DNA from: Pseudomonadota bacterium | GTDB lineage: Bacteria > Pseudomonadota > Alphaproteobacteria > Micavibrionales > UBA1664 | Assembly (NCBI GenBank): GCA_009926935.1 | Contig: RFNZ01000008.1 | Coordinates: 1 to 64,000, forward strand | DNA: 64,000 nucleotides | Reading direction: 5' to 3' | Shown: in pieces, positions 1 through 8,155 of the stretch | How the letters are laid out: the number at the start of each line of letters is the position of its first letter | Position numbering within the stretch: the first letter of the stretch is position 1 | Position numbers and translations under genes: made by a program | Notes under the pieces: model-generated | Seen by the model: the letters and a program-made list of their open reading frames with translations, nothing else | What the model was told of the DNA's origin: nothing | Databases searched by the model: none

Positions 1-108
1 CAATACCTTCGTGATCGCTGCCGTCAGCGATGTCTTACCGTGGTCAACGTGACCAATCGTGCCAATGTTGACGTGCGGCTTGTTCCGTTCAAATTTTTCC
101 TTGCTCAT
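1..108 (-). CDS. tuf: Elongation factor Tu, N-terminal fragment (cut by window edge)
   Basis: EF-Tu is the GTPase that brings aminoacyl-tRNA to the ribosomal A site. The reverse strand reads [20 protein letters not shown] and continues through the P-loop GHVDHGKTS to residue 36, where the window ends. The ATG at 106-108 has a GGAGA-type Shine-Dalgarno about 10 nt upstream. The gene is divergent from a cold-shock gene and no fusA lies upstream, so this copy is not in the usual fusA-tuf order on this side. The rest of the gene is outside the window. Confidence 0.93.
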   Translation of the reverse strand, partial: MSKEKFERNKPHVNIGTIGHVDHGKTSLTAAITKVL

Positions 109-458
109 TACTCTGGTCTCCAAATCAAAGGGTTAAGGGTATTCGCTGCCGTCATGAGCCAACCGCGCAAGCGTGAAAATCGAGACGCAATATAAGGCGC
201 TCTCCATAAAACGCAAGATGCAGAAAAAGGCGGTAATGCGAGCTTGGCTTGACCCAAAAGCCGTTTTATGCAAGTGTATCCCCGATTTCTCGGGGGTCGA
301 AGGTTAGTTAGGCCCTAAAGAAGGCATGTAACGGATTAGGCGTACAAACGTAATGGCATTCCAGTATCGTACCAGTACCCATCGCTTTCCGCTCATCACC
401 CGAAATTCCGGCTGTCGGGCCCGTATGTCCGATTTTTTTAACGCATGAGGAAACTACA
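109..458. other. Divergent intergenic region between tuf and the cold-shock gene
   Basis: This 350-bp stretch has no convincing gene. It must hold the promoter and leader of tuf on the minus strand and those of the cold-shock gene on the plus strand. A perfect 6-bp hairpin (CCCCGA, loop TTTC, TCGGGG) lies at 280-295 with no T tract after it. It is therefore more likely a leader structure of the cold-shock transcript than a terminator. Cold-shock mRNAs often carry long structured leaders, which fits, but no clear sigma-70 promoter could be placed. Confidence 0.5.
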
Positions 459-671
459 ATGGCTACCGGTACAGTAAAATGGTTCAATAACGACAAAGGT
501 TTTGGCTTCATCGTTCCTGACGATGGTGGCGCGGATGTATTCGTTCACATCTCCGCAGTCGAACGCGCTGGCATGCGCACGCTCAACGAAGGCCAAAAGC
601 TTTCCTATGAACTGCAGGCCAACCCGAAAAACGGCAAAATGTCCGCAGGCAACCTGCAGGCCATCGGCTAA
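459..671 (+). CDS. Cold-shock protein, CspA family
   Basis: Small single-stranded nucleic-acid-binding protein that acts as an RNA chaperone. The 70 residues form one cold-shock domain. RNP1 is KGFGFI at residues 13-18 and RNP2 is VFVHI at 27-31, preceded by the usual GTVKWFN start. The length matches the CspA family. The ATG follows a GAGGAAA ribosome site. A strong intrinsic terminator ends the transcript 28 nt downstream, so the gene is probably monocistronic, with a possible regulatory leader upstream. The family is certain; the paralogue letter cannot be assigned. Confidence 0.96.
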   Translation: MATGTVKWFNNDKGFGFIVPDDGGADVFVHISAVERAGMRTLNEGQKLSYELQANPKNGKMSAGNLQAIG

Positions 672-698
672 TTTTTTTACAAAAGGAATTCCAGAAAG

Positions 699-724
699 CG
701 GGCCCCGGCGGGCCCGTTTTTTTT
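699..724 (+). terminator. Intrinsic terminator of the cold-shock gene
   Basis: A perfect 7-bp GC stem (CGGGCCC / GGGCCCG) with a CGGC loop is followed directly by eight T residues. It lies 28 nt after the csp stop codon. Confidence 0.92.
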
Positions 725-800
725 GTGCCTTTTCGGTAAAAATTAACCCTCTGTAAACCTCTCATTGGCCATAATATATAAAATTTTAGAGAAAACAGGG

Positions 801-1124
801 ATGAGCCACCTAAGTGACTTTTGTAGATCTGGCGGCGTTTGCGCCCAGTACGCACCAGCAGGGGCTGAAGAGCCGTCACCGGCTGCGGGTCAAAAAGCTC
901 TCGGAGCTGTCATGGCTGCTACAGGTGGTATGATGTATCTGGTGGGGGCGGTTGCATTCCCCGTGCCTGGCGCCAAATATCTGCGTGATGCCGGTTCTAG
1001 CTTGGTCGAGCAGGGAATTGATAAGTTATCCTCGAACCCCAGCGATGAGCTCGACCAACATTCAAGATCGCTGGCACGAAGATCGAGTGCCGCAGTCAGG
1101 CTACATATGGGAGTCTCAAAATGA
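801..1124 (+). CDS. Hypothetical small protein with a hydrophobic glycine-rich segment
   Basis: 107 residues starting at ATG 801, not recognised. Residues 34-65 form a hydrophobic Ala/Gly/Met-rich stretch (ALGAVMAATGGMMYLVGAVA) that could be a membrane segment. The C-terminal half is polar and rich in Ser and Arg. Its stop overlaps the next start in an ATGA junction, which argues that both frames are translated together. An in-frame TTG at 765 is possible but has no ribosome site. A shadow frame on the other strand (890-1450) starts inside a tRNA and is less credible. Moderately sure it is a gene; no function can be given. Confidence 0.5.
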   Translation: MSHLSDFCRSGGVCAQYAPAGAEEPSPAAGQKALGAVMAATGGMMYLVGAVAFPVPGAKYLRDAGSSLVEQGIDKLSSNPSDELDQHSRSLARRSSAAVRLHMGVSK

Positions 1125-1387
1125 TTGGCGTTCTTCTTACCAATGCCAAAGACCAAATTTGTTATGTGGACTCGGAATGTCGTGGCGGCATTGCGTCGTT
1201 TATATATGTTCCCGACATGCGGATAGCCTCCATCGTCATGGATGATGGAACAACCGAAGTTGTACGAAATGAAATTGATTTCAGACTCCATCGTGGCATG
1301 AGCAAACAAAATGCCGTTCTTGTCGTTCAACTCACCGACGAAGGCCGCGTTATATCTGAGGAGTTTGTTCCGCTTATTCAGCAATAA
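1121..1387 (+). CDS. Hypothetical protein, translationally coupled to the upstream small gene
   Basis: 88 residues, not recognised. It overlaps the preceding gene by four bases (ATGA) and has a GGGAG ribosome site 7-8 nt before the ATG. The sequence looks globular and soluble, alternating hydrophobic and charged residues, and ends in a beta-rich pattern (AVLVVQLTDEGRVISEEFVP). Two Cys lie near the N-terminus. The tRNA-Gly gene begins only 3 bp downstream on the other strand. A coding gene is likely from the start signal and coupling; function is unknown. Confidence 0.55.
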   Translation: MIGVLLTNAKDQICYVDSECRGGIASFIYVPDMRIASIVMDDGTTEVVRNEIDFRLHRGMSKQNAVLVVQLTDEGRVISEEFVPLIQQ

Positions 1388-1390
1388 AAC

Positions 1391-1464
1391 TGGAGCGGGT
1401 GAAGGGAATCGAACCCTCATAGCCAGCTTGGAAGGCTGGAGCTTTACCACTAAGCTACACCCGC
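1391..1464 (-). tRNA. tRNA-Gly (UCC)
   Basis: The reverse complement folds into a cloverleaf of 74 nt including encoded CCA. The acceptor is GCGGGTG/CACCCGC-type. The anticodon stem is CCAGC/GCTGG around loop CTTCCAA, giving anticodon TCC. The T arm contains GGTTCGATTCC. Confidence 0.96.
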
Positions 1465-1518
1465 GTTTGTTTCAGGCGCGAAGCATAGACGGAAACATCT
1501 GCCTTTTACAAGTACTGC

Positions 1519-2595
1519 CTAAAGCGCGATTTTTACAGGGTAGCTACTTCGAATTGTGCTTTGCGCGGGCATTGTGTTGTTTGTAACAAACAACCTGAAA
1601 TCAACAGCGCTTATTGTAAGCTTTGTCCAATCTGTAAAAAATCTATCCTGCGCTTTTTTTGCGAATGCAGCCAATTCGGATTGGGACTGACCAAATGCCC
1701 AGCCAAAATTCTCAACAATTCTGGATGTCGCAGGCTGTCCTAGATAAGAATAGAGAGTGTTTATCAACGGTCTGTCTTGCAACACAAGCGTTGGTGTGCC
1801 CTCATTATTTTTCCAGGTCGCCGCCTCCTGCGGGACCGTGCCATCAATACCATTCATAAATAGACGCACTGTATCGCATCCACGCGTAACAGTTTGGCCA
1901 TCATCAAAACCGCAAATCAGTTTTGGAAAAGTTAAAAAAGCACCGGCGCGTTTTGTAACGGATTCAAACAAATCGCCACCGCGTTGTTTTTCAAGAACAC
2001 GCTTTAAGCCTACATCAAGCGGGGCTACGTACGACCATATCTCGATTTCATAGCCTTTAGTCTGCAGTGCTTGAATAAGTTTAAACGTATGATCACTGGA
2101 TGAGGTTGTATCAATGTATAAATCGCATCCCGCTTCCATCGCCATATCGAGTGTCGCCGAACGAATGCGCTGAGAGACGGCGCGATATTTGGCCCAAATG
2201 GCGCTACGCTGTTCGAATGTTTGAGCCGATGCCATTTCTTTTTGGTATTCTGGCATTGCAAACAGAGCGCCATGTTCATCATAGCTACAGACGGCGAGTT
2301 GATTGCCCTTAGGGTCAAGCGCCTTAAGACGTTCCATACCAAAAGTAGTTTTACCCGAGCCCGGATGGCCATGAAGAAGGATAACTTTTGGCTTTCTGTT
2401 GATAGGTTTTAGTTTGCCTATCAAAGGTTGCTTTGCAAGTTGTAATGCCTTGGCTGCACTATATGGCGCGCCATCCAGAGCCTTGAGTTCGCCTTCAGCA
2501 GGAACGTGTTTAAACGATCGTGCATTTGCAATATTCAAATAGCTTGGCGCTTGGGCATAGGTAGATTTTGCTGTGCGTCTAAAGGCGAGAAACAT
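1519..2595 (-). CDS. P-loop kinase resembling the zeta-toxin family
   Basis: 358 residues. The Walker A motif GHPGSGKT is at residues 76-83, preceded by a hydrophobic strand (KVILLH). A second strand ends in an acidic residue (CDLYIDTT) and is followed by helices with basic residues. This layout fits zeta-toxin/AAA_33-type small-molecule or nucleotide kinases. No epsilon-like antitoxin is visible next to it, so a toxin-antitoxin role is not supported. The start is ATG 2595; a GTG one codon upstream is also possible. The gene and flanks look AT-richer than neighbours, which may mean transfer. The substrate is unknown. Confidence 0.6.
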   Translation of the reverse strand: MFLAFRRTAKSTYAQAPSYLNIANARSFKHVPAEGELKALDGAPYSAAKALQLAKQPLIGKLKPINRKPKVILLHGHPGSGKTTFGMERLKALDPKGNQLAVCSYDEHGALFAMPEYQKEMASAQTFEQRSAIWAKYRAVSQRIRSATLDMAMEAGCDLYIDTTSSSDHTFKLIQALQTKGYEIEIWSYVAPLDVGLKRVLEKQRGGDLFESVTKRAGAFLTFPKLICGFDDGQTVTRGCDTVRLFMNGIDGTVPQEAATWKNNEGTPTLVLQDRPLINTLYSYLGQPATSRIVENFGWAFGQSQSELAAFAKKAQDRFFTDWTKLTISAVDFRLFVTNNTMPAQSTIRSSYPVKIAL

Positions 2596-2684
2596 CACGT
2601 CATACCTGTAAGTGTTTTTATGGCAACACTCTGCATAACGTGTTTTTTATGTCAATTTAAAACTCGTGATTTCGCAATATATGC

Positions 2685-3500
2685 TTACGCTAACACTTTC
2701 CATGTTATCTGCGCACCGCCTGCGGGAAGCTCAAAGGCTTTGGCGGCGTTGCCGCCACGCTTGACGATTTCCGCAAACCGGACTGTTTTGCCGTTTGGCA
2801 GTTTCCAGCCTGAGGAGCCCGGCGAGAGGCAATACTGACCGTCCGCCACGCCGAAAATACCATCCGCCACCCTTACGATGGCCTCGCAGTTATTGACCGT
2901 GACCATGACATCACGGCCTTTATGCGCCATCAGCGCATCGACATCGAGCGCGCATTTCATGTTGCCGTAGCCATCCGTATAGCAGACGCAGTCTTTTGGC
3001 GCCTCCCGATTTTCGGCCATGAAATCACTGCCGAAATCCTCATAATTGCCGTGGGCGATTTTGGCAAAGGCCGATGCGAATACGTCGCGCGATCTGAATT
3101 GCGACCCCTCCGCCGAAACTTTGAGGCCGCGCATTTCAGTAGCGGCGTCACGTATGAAGGACATTGAATGCCCGCTATCCACCGCTACAATTTCAACGCC
3201 GTTCGTCAATTTTGCGTAGGCAAGCCCCTCGCCTGCGTTGGCGGTGCGGGGTTTTAAATCATCCTTACGGGGCGCGGTGTTCACGAAAAACTTATGCTTT
3301 TTTGTGAGGCGTGAATTGATGGCGGTTTGCGCGAGCACAAAACCCGTGGCCACCGTATCGAAGGCGGGCACCGCGATTGTTTCGATGACAAATTTATCGT
3401 CGTTCAGTTCGGCAAAAATGCGCTGGCGGACCTCGGCAAAGGCCAGATCATGCAGGTGGCCGTAATCGGCGATGATGGAAACAAGAACGCGGTCTTTCAT
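2685..3500 (-). CDS. SAM hydroxide adenosyltransferase-like protein (DUF62 family)
   Basis: 271 residues with the two-domain layout of the SAM hydrolase/halogenase family, which splits S-adenosylmethionine into adenosine and methionine. The N-terminal domain starts with a strand ending ADYG (family motif TDFG, D12). It continues through FFVNTAPRKDD, GVEIVAVDSGHSMSF and a SRDVFASAFAKIAHG segment that matches the family's GRDIFAPAAA region. The C-terminal domain has YTDGYGNMK where the family has D-FGN-N. The protein is clearly diverged. Its start overlaps the stop of the upstream deacetylase gene by 4 nt, so the two are cotranslated. The family call is fairly firm; activity is inferred. Confidence 0.68.
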   Translation of the reverse strand: MKDRVLVSIIADYGHLHDLAFAEVRQRIFAELNDDKFVIETIAVPAFDTVATGFVLAQTAINSRLTKKHKFFVNTAPRKDDLKPRTANAGEGLAYAKLTNGVEIVAVDSGHSMSFIRDAATEMRGLKVSAEGSQFRSRDVFASAFAKIAHGNYEDFGSDFMAENREAPKDCVCYTDGYGNMKCALDVDALMAHKGRDVMVTVNNCEAIVRVADGIFGVADGQYCLSPGSSGWKLPNGKTVRFAEIVKRGGNAAKAFELPAGGAQITWKVLA

Positions 3501-4327
3501 ATTTTTATAAACTCCATCCCCTTGGATTGCATGTGCGCGATGAGGTCACGCGTGGTTTCAAACATGCGGTTATGATCGTGCGCCAAGATAACATGCGCGC
3601 TGTCATCACGCCACAGATGCGCATCGGTATCGATTTTGTTTTTAAGTGCAGCCAGCGTTTTATGTGACCAGCCCCATTCCTCGGAATAATTTGTAAAATC
3701 AGGGTTGAGCATCCAGTCCGATGTCGAGAAAGTCATCAGGCTATCGCGTGCCTCAGCCATCTCGGTCTCTGCGTACCACGGATGGGTTACGCCCTCGAAC
3801 ACTTCGGCCGTATAGCCTTCACGTTTCAGATAATCCTGAATTTTTGCCTTTTTCTCGATCTGCTCCGGCGTAGGCGGTGTCGGCTTTACGTTGAGGCCGT
3901 CGAAGAAAAGGCTTTTATGCACGGCTTCATGCGGGCCTGATTGATTGAAGTCTACAATCCAGCCGCCTGCGCCCCTATCAAGATGCGGAAAGCGTATCAG
4001 TTTATGCAGGCGCGGGATGCCAGCCTGCTTATACAGCTCTTCTATCAATGCCTCGGTTTTCTCGATTTCATCGACAACTTCTTCAAACGACATCTCGGAT
4101 GACCTGCGGTGCGTGTAAGTATGATTGGCCACCACGAAACCTTTTTTGATGGCGTTCAGAATAGGTTCGGGGTTTTGCTCAATGCCCTCGCATTCCACGT
4201 GCAAATCCTTATACGCAGACCCAATACAAAACAGCACTGCCGGAATATCGTTTTTGAGCAGCCAATCGGTTAGCTCTTCCGTGTGTTTTGTCGGGCTGTC
4301 ATCGATGGTGAGATAGGCTTTTGGCAT
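3497..4327 (-). CDS. Polysaccharide deacetylase-family protein
   Basis: 276 residues of the NodB-homology fold (carbohydrate esterase 4 type), which removes acetyl groups from polysaccharides or related substrates through a metal. Motif 1 is TIDDSP (D9, D10). Motif 2 is NHTYTH (residues 68-73), giving the two metal-binding histidines. An RFPHLD segment corresponds to motif 3. No signal peptide is visible, so a cytoplasmic or unusual substrate is possible. It is the first gene of an overlapping pair with a SAM hydrolase-like gene. It lies 5 bp downstream of the CDF transporter stop, so all three may share a transcript. Confidence 0.85.
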   Translation of the reverse strand: MPKAYLTIDDSPTKHTEELTDWLLKNDIPAVLFCIGSAYKDLHVECEGIEQNPEPILNAIKKGFVVANHTYTHRRSSEMSFEEVVDEIEKTEALIEELYKQAGIPRLHKLIRFPHLDRGAGGWIVDFNQSGPHEAVHKSLFFDGLNVKPTPPTPEQIEKKAKIQDYLKREGYTAEVFEGVTHPWYAETEMAEARDSLMTFSTSDWMLNPDFTNYSEEWGWSHKTLAALKNKIDTDAHLWRDDSAHVILAHDHNRMFETTRDLIAHMQSKGMEFIKI

Positions 4328-4331
4328 GGTG

Positions 4332-5270
4332 TCACCTTACGTGAAAATCATGGAGTTGTTGGTGGCGGCTATCGGTAATGTCGCCGCCTTTGGGGTCGAT
4401 ATGAATCATGACTTCTGCGTTTGGATATACAGCCAAAAGATTTTTTTCGACGTTGTGTGCGATATCGTGCGCGGCCAGCATGCTGAGCGATGCCTCCACC
4501 TCGATATCGAATGACATCATAATACGATGGCCAGATCTGCGCGTGCGCAAATCATGCAGGCCCTCAACACCTTTTGTATTGCTGATGACGCTAAAAATTT
4601 TGCTGCGGGTATCGTCATCCAGTTCACGGTCCAGCAGCATGTTGACAGCCTTGGTGCCAATCAGGCGCGCGCTATAGAGCAGCCAGCAGGCAACAAGCAG
4701 TGCTACCACGGGGTCAATCCACATCCAGCCGACGTATTTGCCAGCGAGAAGGCTTGCGATGACACCCAAGTTTACGACGACATCGCCATTGTAATGTGCG
4801 GCATCCGCCTCGACCGCCAGCGAGTGGCTGGCCTTGGCTGCATAGGCCTGATAGCGCGTAAGGGCAATGGTTGCGAGCGATGCCGCCACCAGCACCCAGA
4901 TACCCATATCAACCGAGCCGACGGCTTCAGGTGCCTGCAATAGCCTCACCGCCTCCAGCAATACGAATACGCAAGAGCCCGCGATAAATGCACTTTGCGC
5001 CAGTGCCGCGATACCTTCCGCCTTGCCGTGGCCGAAGCGGTGATCGTGATCGGCGGGCTTATGGGCATAACGTATCGCCATATAGTTGGTGGCTGAAATC
5101 AGGGCATCGATGACAGAATCAACCAGCGAGGCTAAAAGGGCCGCTGAGCCCCCTTCCATCCAAACCCAGCTTTTTGCAAGCACAAGGGCCACCGAAAGAG
5201 CGACCGCTGCCATGGCCGCTGCTTTTGCAATTGTGGCTGTTTTCGTGGGGTTTTGCGCGATGACTGTCAT
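4332..5270 (-). CDS. Cation diffusion facilitator metal transporter (FieF-like)
   Basis: Inner-membrane exporter of divalent metals (Zn, Fe, Mn or similar) in exchange for protons. 312 residues from ATG 5270. Site-A ligands match the FieF pattern: D51 and D55 in SLVDSVIDA and H159/D163 in HYNGDVVVN. The basic HRFGHGKAE loop follows TM2. About six membrane helices precede a cytoplasmic C-terminal domain with histidines (HDIAHN, MIHIDP). A TTG start 13 codons upstream is possible, but the ATG aligns better with the family. Metal specificity cannot be read from this. Confidence 0.92.
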   Translation of the reverse strand: MTVIAQNPTKTATIAKAAAMAAVALSVALVLAKSWVWMEGGSAALLASLVDSVIDALISATNYMAIRYAHKPADHDHRFGHGKAEGIAALAQSAFIAGSCVFVLLEAVRLLQAPEAVGSVDMGIWVLVAASLATIALTRYQAYAAKASHSLAVEADAAHYNGDVVVNLGVIASLLAGKYVGWMWIDPVVALLVACWLLYSARLIGTKAVNMLLDRELDDDTRSKIFSVISNTKGVEGLHDLRTRRSGHRIMMSFDIEVEASLSMLAAHDIAHNVEKNLLAVYPNAEVMIHIDPKGGDITDSRHQQLHDFHVR

Positions 5271-5354
5271 TTCAGGCCCTACTAGATCAAAACGGTTGTT
5301 GACAGACAACCCTAAAATCCCGTTTCTTAGGGCCGCAAATTGCCCAAGACCCGT

Positions 5355-5440
5355 GGAGGGGTGGCGGAGCGGTCAATCGCACCTGACTGTAAATCAGGCG
5401 TCTTCGGACTACGAAGGTTCAAATCCTTCTCCCTCCACCA
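5355..5440 (+). tRNA. tRNA-Tyr (GUA)
   Basis: 86-nt class II tRNA with encoded CCA. The acceptor is GGAGGGG/CTCCCTCC-type. The anticodon stem CTGAC...TCAGG holds the loop with GTA, and the variable arm is long (GCGTCTTCGGACTAC). The T arm is GAAGGTTCAAATCCTTC. Confidence 0.96.
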
Positions 5441-5500
5441 TTTTTGGCTTTTTTGAAACTACTCGCAGGAGTGCGAGCAACCCCTTTTAAAAAGATCCTT

Positions 5501-6256
5501 ATGCGCCTTAACGTTTTCCTTCAAAAATCAGGCATCGGCAGTCGCCGTGAGGCGGAGCGCATGGTGGCGGCTGGCCGCGTTACCATTAACGGTACCGTTG
5601 CCAAAGTGACAGACCCTGTTAGCGAGAGCGATGCCGTGACCGTAGACGGCAAGCCTCTTACAATCGAAACACGCCCGGTGCCCCGGCTTTTCATGCTTTA
5701 TAAGCCGCTTGATGTGCTAGTCACGACCTTTGACAAAGAGGGTCGCAAAACGATTTACGAGCTTCCCAATCTCTGTCCGCCCCGCTGGGGGGCAGATATG
5801 CCGCGCGTCATGAATGTGGGCCGCCTTGATGTGAACTCGGAAGGGCTATTGATGCTGTCTTCGGACGGGCAGTTGGCGCAGGCCATGATGTCGCCCGCGA
5901 CGGGCCTTGAGCGTACCTACCGTGTACGTGTGCATGGCAGGCTAACGCCCGAGCAAATCAAACGCCTGGCGGGCGGCGTACTTGTAAATGGCGTACGCTA
6001 TAAGGGCGCCCGCGTCAGCGAAGATCGCGAGCCATCCGGTAAAAATACCTGGTACACGATCGTGCTGACAGAAGGTAAAAACCGTGAAATCCGCAAGCTT
6101 ATGGAGCATTTCGGCTGTATCGTGAACCGGCTTATCCGTACACAGTACGGCCCCTTTACGCTTGGGAATCTTGATCCGGGCATGGTGCGGGAAATCCCGC
6201 GACGGAATGTTGATAAATTTCTGGAAGACCTCAAACAACGCGGAGCCAAGCTATGA
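5501..6256 (+). CDS. rluB: Pseudouridine synthase, RluB/RsuA family
   Basis: Isomerises a specific uridine in rRNA; for RluB this is U2605 of 23S rRNA. 251 residues. An S4 RNA-binding domain comes first (residues 2-50, QKSGIGSRREAERMV). The catalytic domain follows, with the GRLD motif (D110) and GLLML. Near the end is KNREIRKLMEHFG, typical of the RsuA/RluB/E/F group. ATG 5501 is chosen because it starts directly at the S4 domain; an upstream in-frame start would add an unrelated tail. It overlaps rlmB by 4 nt (ATGA). RluB rather than RsuA is inferred from length and sequence. Confidence 0.88.
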   Translation: MRLNVFLQKSGIGSRREAERMVAAGRVTINGTVAKVTDPVSESDAVTVDGKPLTIETRPVPRLFMLYKPLDVLVTTFDKEGRKTIYELPNLCPPRWGADMPRVMNVGRLDVNSEGLLMLSSDGQLAQAMMSPATGLERTYRVRVHGRLTPEQIKRLAGGVLVNGVRYKGARVSEDREPSGKNTWYTIVLTEGKNREIRKLMEHFGCIVNRLIRTQYGPFTLGNLDPGMVREIPRRNVDKFLEDLKQRGAKL

Positions 6257-7167
6257 AAAAACGCTACCACAAAAGCGGCCAGCCGCAGCAAAGCAACAAG
6301 GAATCACGCCGCGAAGGCCGCCCTGAAGGTGCGGGAGCCCGTCGGTTTGACGATAAAAAACCGCGTGAGCGCGACGGTAAAACGCATTTCAAGCGCGATG
6401 ACCGGCCTGCGCATATCCCTGTTCCAAAACTTGTAGGCCCTTTGCTTTGGGGGTTTCATCCGGTTGCGGCGGCATGGCTCAACCCGCAGCGCGGCATTGT
6501 GCGCCTGATGGTGACCGATACAGGCCTTGAGAGTTTTCAGGCTACGCTTGATGAAGCAAAAGCTTTAGGGATCAGGCGCCCGCGGCATGAGCTTATCGAC
6601 AAGGCACAATTTGAGCGCATGATGCCATCAAGCGCCGTACATCAGGGCATTGCCGCACTTGTAGAGGCTCTTGATGTCCGCGATGCGCATGACCTCATTG
6701 CCAATCTGCAGGAGGGCGAGCCGTCAACGATCGTTATTCTTGATCAAGTGACGGACCCACATAACGTTGGAGCCATATTGCGCTCGGCTTCCGCTTTTGG
6801 CTGTACAGGCGTTATCCTGCAGGATAGGCACGCACCCGAGCTTACGGGCGTACTAGCAAAAACAGCATCAGGTGCCGTTGACGTGATCCCCGTTGCGGTT
6901 GAGACCAACCTCTCGCGTACGATTGAAATGCTTCAGGAGCACGGATTCTTTGTGGTCGGTCTTGATGAGCGCGGTACACCTATCGGGGCTTTACCCAAAC
7001 ATAACCGTGTGGCACTCGTACTGGGTGCGGAAGGTGCCGGTTTGCGCCGCCTTGTATCCGAGCATTGTGATGCGCTTGTGGCCCTGCCAACCTTGGGTAG
7101 CATCCGCAGCCTCAACGTATCCAATGCCGCGGCTGTGGCCCTTTATGCCGTTAAAGCCAGCGCTTGA
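6253..7167 (+). CDS. rlmB: 23S rRNA (guanosine-2'-O)-methyltransferase, SpoU/TrmH family
   Basis: Transfers methyl from SAM to the 2'-OH of a 23S rRNA guanosine (G2251 for RlmB). 304 residues. A basic disordered tail comes first (about residues 1-55). A substrate-binding domain follows, then the SPOUT knot with motif 1 DPHNVGAILRSA, motif 2 LVLGAEGAGL and motif 3 SLNVSNAAAVALY. It is translationally coupled to rluB upstream, giving an rRNA-modification pair. Its 3' end overlaps the convergent corA by 17 bp. RlmB versus another SpoU member is inferred. Confidence 0.88.
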   Translation: MKKRYHKSGQPQQSNKESRREGRPEGAGARRFDDKKPRERDGKTHFKRDDRPAHIPVPKLVGPLLWGFHPVAAAWLNPQRGIVRLMVTDTGLESFQATLDEAKALGIRRPRHELIDKAQFERMMPSSAVHQGIAALVEALDVRDAHDLIANLQEGEPSTIVILDQVTDPHNVGAILRSASAFGCTGVILQDRHAPELTGVLAKTASGAVDVIPVAVETNLSRTIEMLQEHGFFVVGLDERGTPIGALPKHNRVALVLGAEGAGLRRLVSEHCDALVALPTLGSIRSLNVSNAAAVALYAVKASA

Positions 7168-8122
7168 ACTTGAACCACATGTAAGGGCAAACAGCCGAGA
7201 GGAACATGAGCGCGAGGGCTATGGGGTACCCCAGATGCCAGTGTAACTCCGGCATGAATTCGAAGTTCATACCGTAAATGGATGCGATGAGCGTTGGTGG
7301 CAGGAAAATAACCGCGACAACCGAGAAAAACTTGATGATACCGTTTTGCTCGATGTTGATGAGCCCCAGAGAAGCGTTCAGTAAAAAGGCAATACTGTTG
7401 CCCAGAAATGCCGCCTGATCATTCAGGGAATGGATATCGCGATCGACGCTGCGCAGAAGATCTCCCTGATGCTTGTGCTCACGTAGCGCTTCATGCAGCG
7501 GCGAAAAATGCATGATGCGGCCAAGCGATGTCAGGCTCTCGCGCATTTTAGCCATGAGGTTTTGCAAAAGCGCGATGCGCCTCAGGATGCGCGCATGGCT
7601 TTCCTCGCCATTCTTTTTACGTTTTTTCGATTCAGAAAAGATGCTGTGGGATATTTTGTCGGATTCAGCGCCTATAAACTCCAGCACCTCTGCAGCTCTT
7701 TCGATGATCGCCTCCAAAAGACCGCAAAAAATCGATATACCGTCAGGATAATCCTCCGGGTGTCTTTCAAGGTGAGCCGAGAAAACAGAAAATGACCGCG
7801 GGTCATTATAACGGATAGTAATAAGCAGGTTGCCTTTAAGGATAAACGCCATGGCAGCTGCGTCGGCATCAGCCGTGTCTGCTTTGGCTACGATTGTTGC
7901 CGTCATGTAAAGCGCATCGTTCTCGCGATACAAGCGGCTTGAGGGTTCGATCGAGCGCATCTCCTCCCTTAACGGGAGCTCGATACCGAGAATGGCCTCG
8001 TATGCTTTTTCTTCCTCAGGAGTTGGATTGAGGAGATCAAGCCAAATTACATCAGCCCCAAGCATTGGCATGCTTAGTATCTCGAATGATTTAGAACCAC
8101 TTTTGAAGATACGCGCTGTCAA
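7151..8122 (-). CDS. corA: CorA-family magnesium/divalent metal transporter
   Basis: Pentameric inner-membrane channel for Mg2+ (or Co2+/Ni2+). The C-terminus has two helices with the YGMN signature, then MPEL in the periplasmic loop and a basic tail (FKFKRW). The N-terminal cytoplasmic domain contains the WLDLLNPTPEEE and SRLYRENDALYMTAT segments common to alphaproteobacterial CorA. Start chosen: TTG at 8120-8122, with GAAGGGG 7 nt before it and alignment to the family start. A GTG at 8155 would add 11 residues without a ribosome site. Confidence 0.9.
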   Translation of the reverse strand: MTARIFKSGSKSFEILSMPMLGADVIWLDLLNPTPEEEKAYEAILGIELPLREEMRSIEPSSRLYRENDALYMTATIVAKADTADADAAAMAFILKGNLLITIRYNDPRSFSVFSAHLERHPEDYPDGISIFCGLLEAIIERAAEVLEFIGAESDKISHSIFSESKKRKKNGEESHARILRRIALLQNLMAKMRESLTSLGRIMHFSPLHEALREHKHQGDLLRSVDRDIHSLNDQAAFLGNSIAFLLNASLGLINIEQNGIIKFFSVVAVIFLPPTLIASIYGMNFEFMPELHWHLGYPIALALMFLSAVCPYMWFKFKRWL

Positions 8123-8155
8123 GCAACTGCCCCTTCTTATGAAGGGATGATGCAC

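Noticed and set aside
280-295. Hairpin CCCCGA-TTTC-TCGGGG as a terminator
   Set aside because: No T tract follows and no gene ends there; noted only as a possible leader structure.
890-1450. Long minus-strand frame opposite the two small plus-strand genes
   Set aside because: It starts inside the tRNA-Gly gene, has no ribosome site and no family likeness; the plus-strand pair has an ATGA junction and start signals.
1519-4327. Defence island around the zeta-like kinase and SAM hydrolase
   Set aside because: No restriction, nuclease, helicase or antitoxin gene is nearby, and the neighbours are a deacetylase and a metal transporter.
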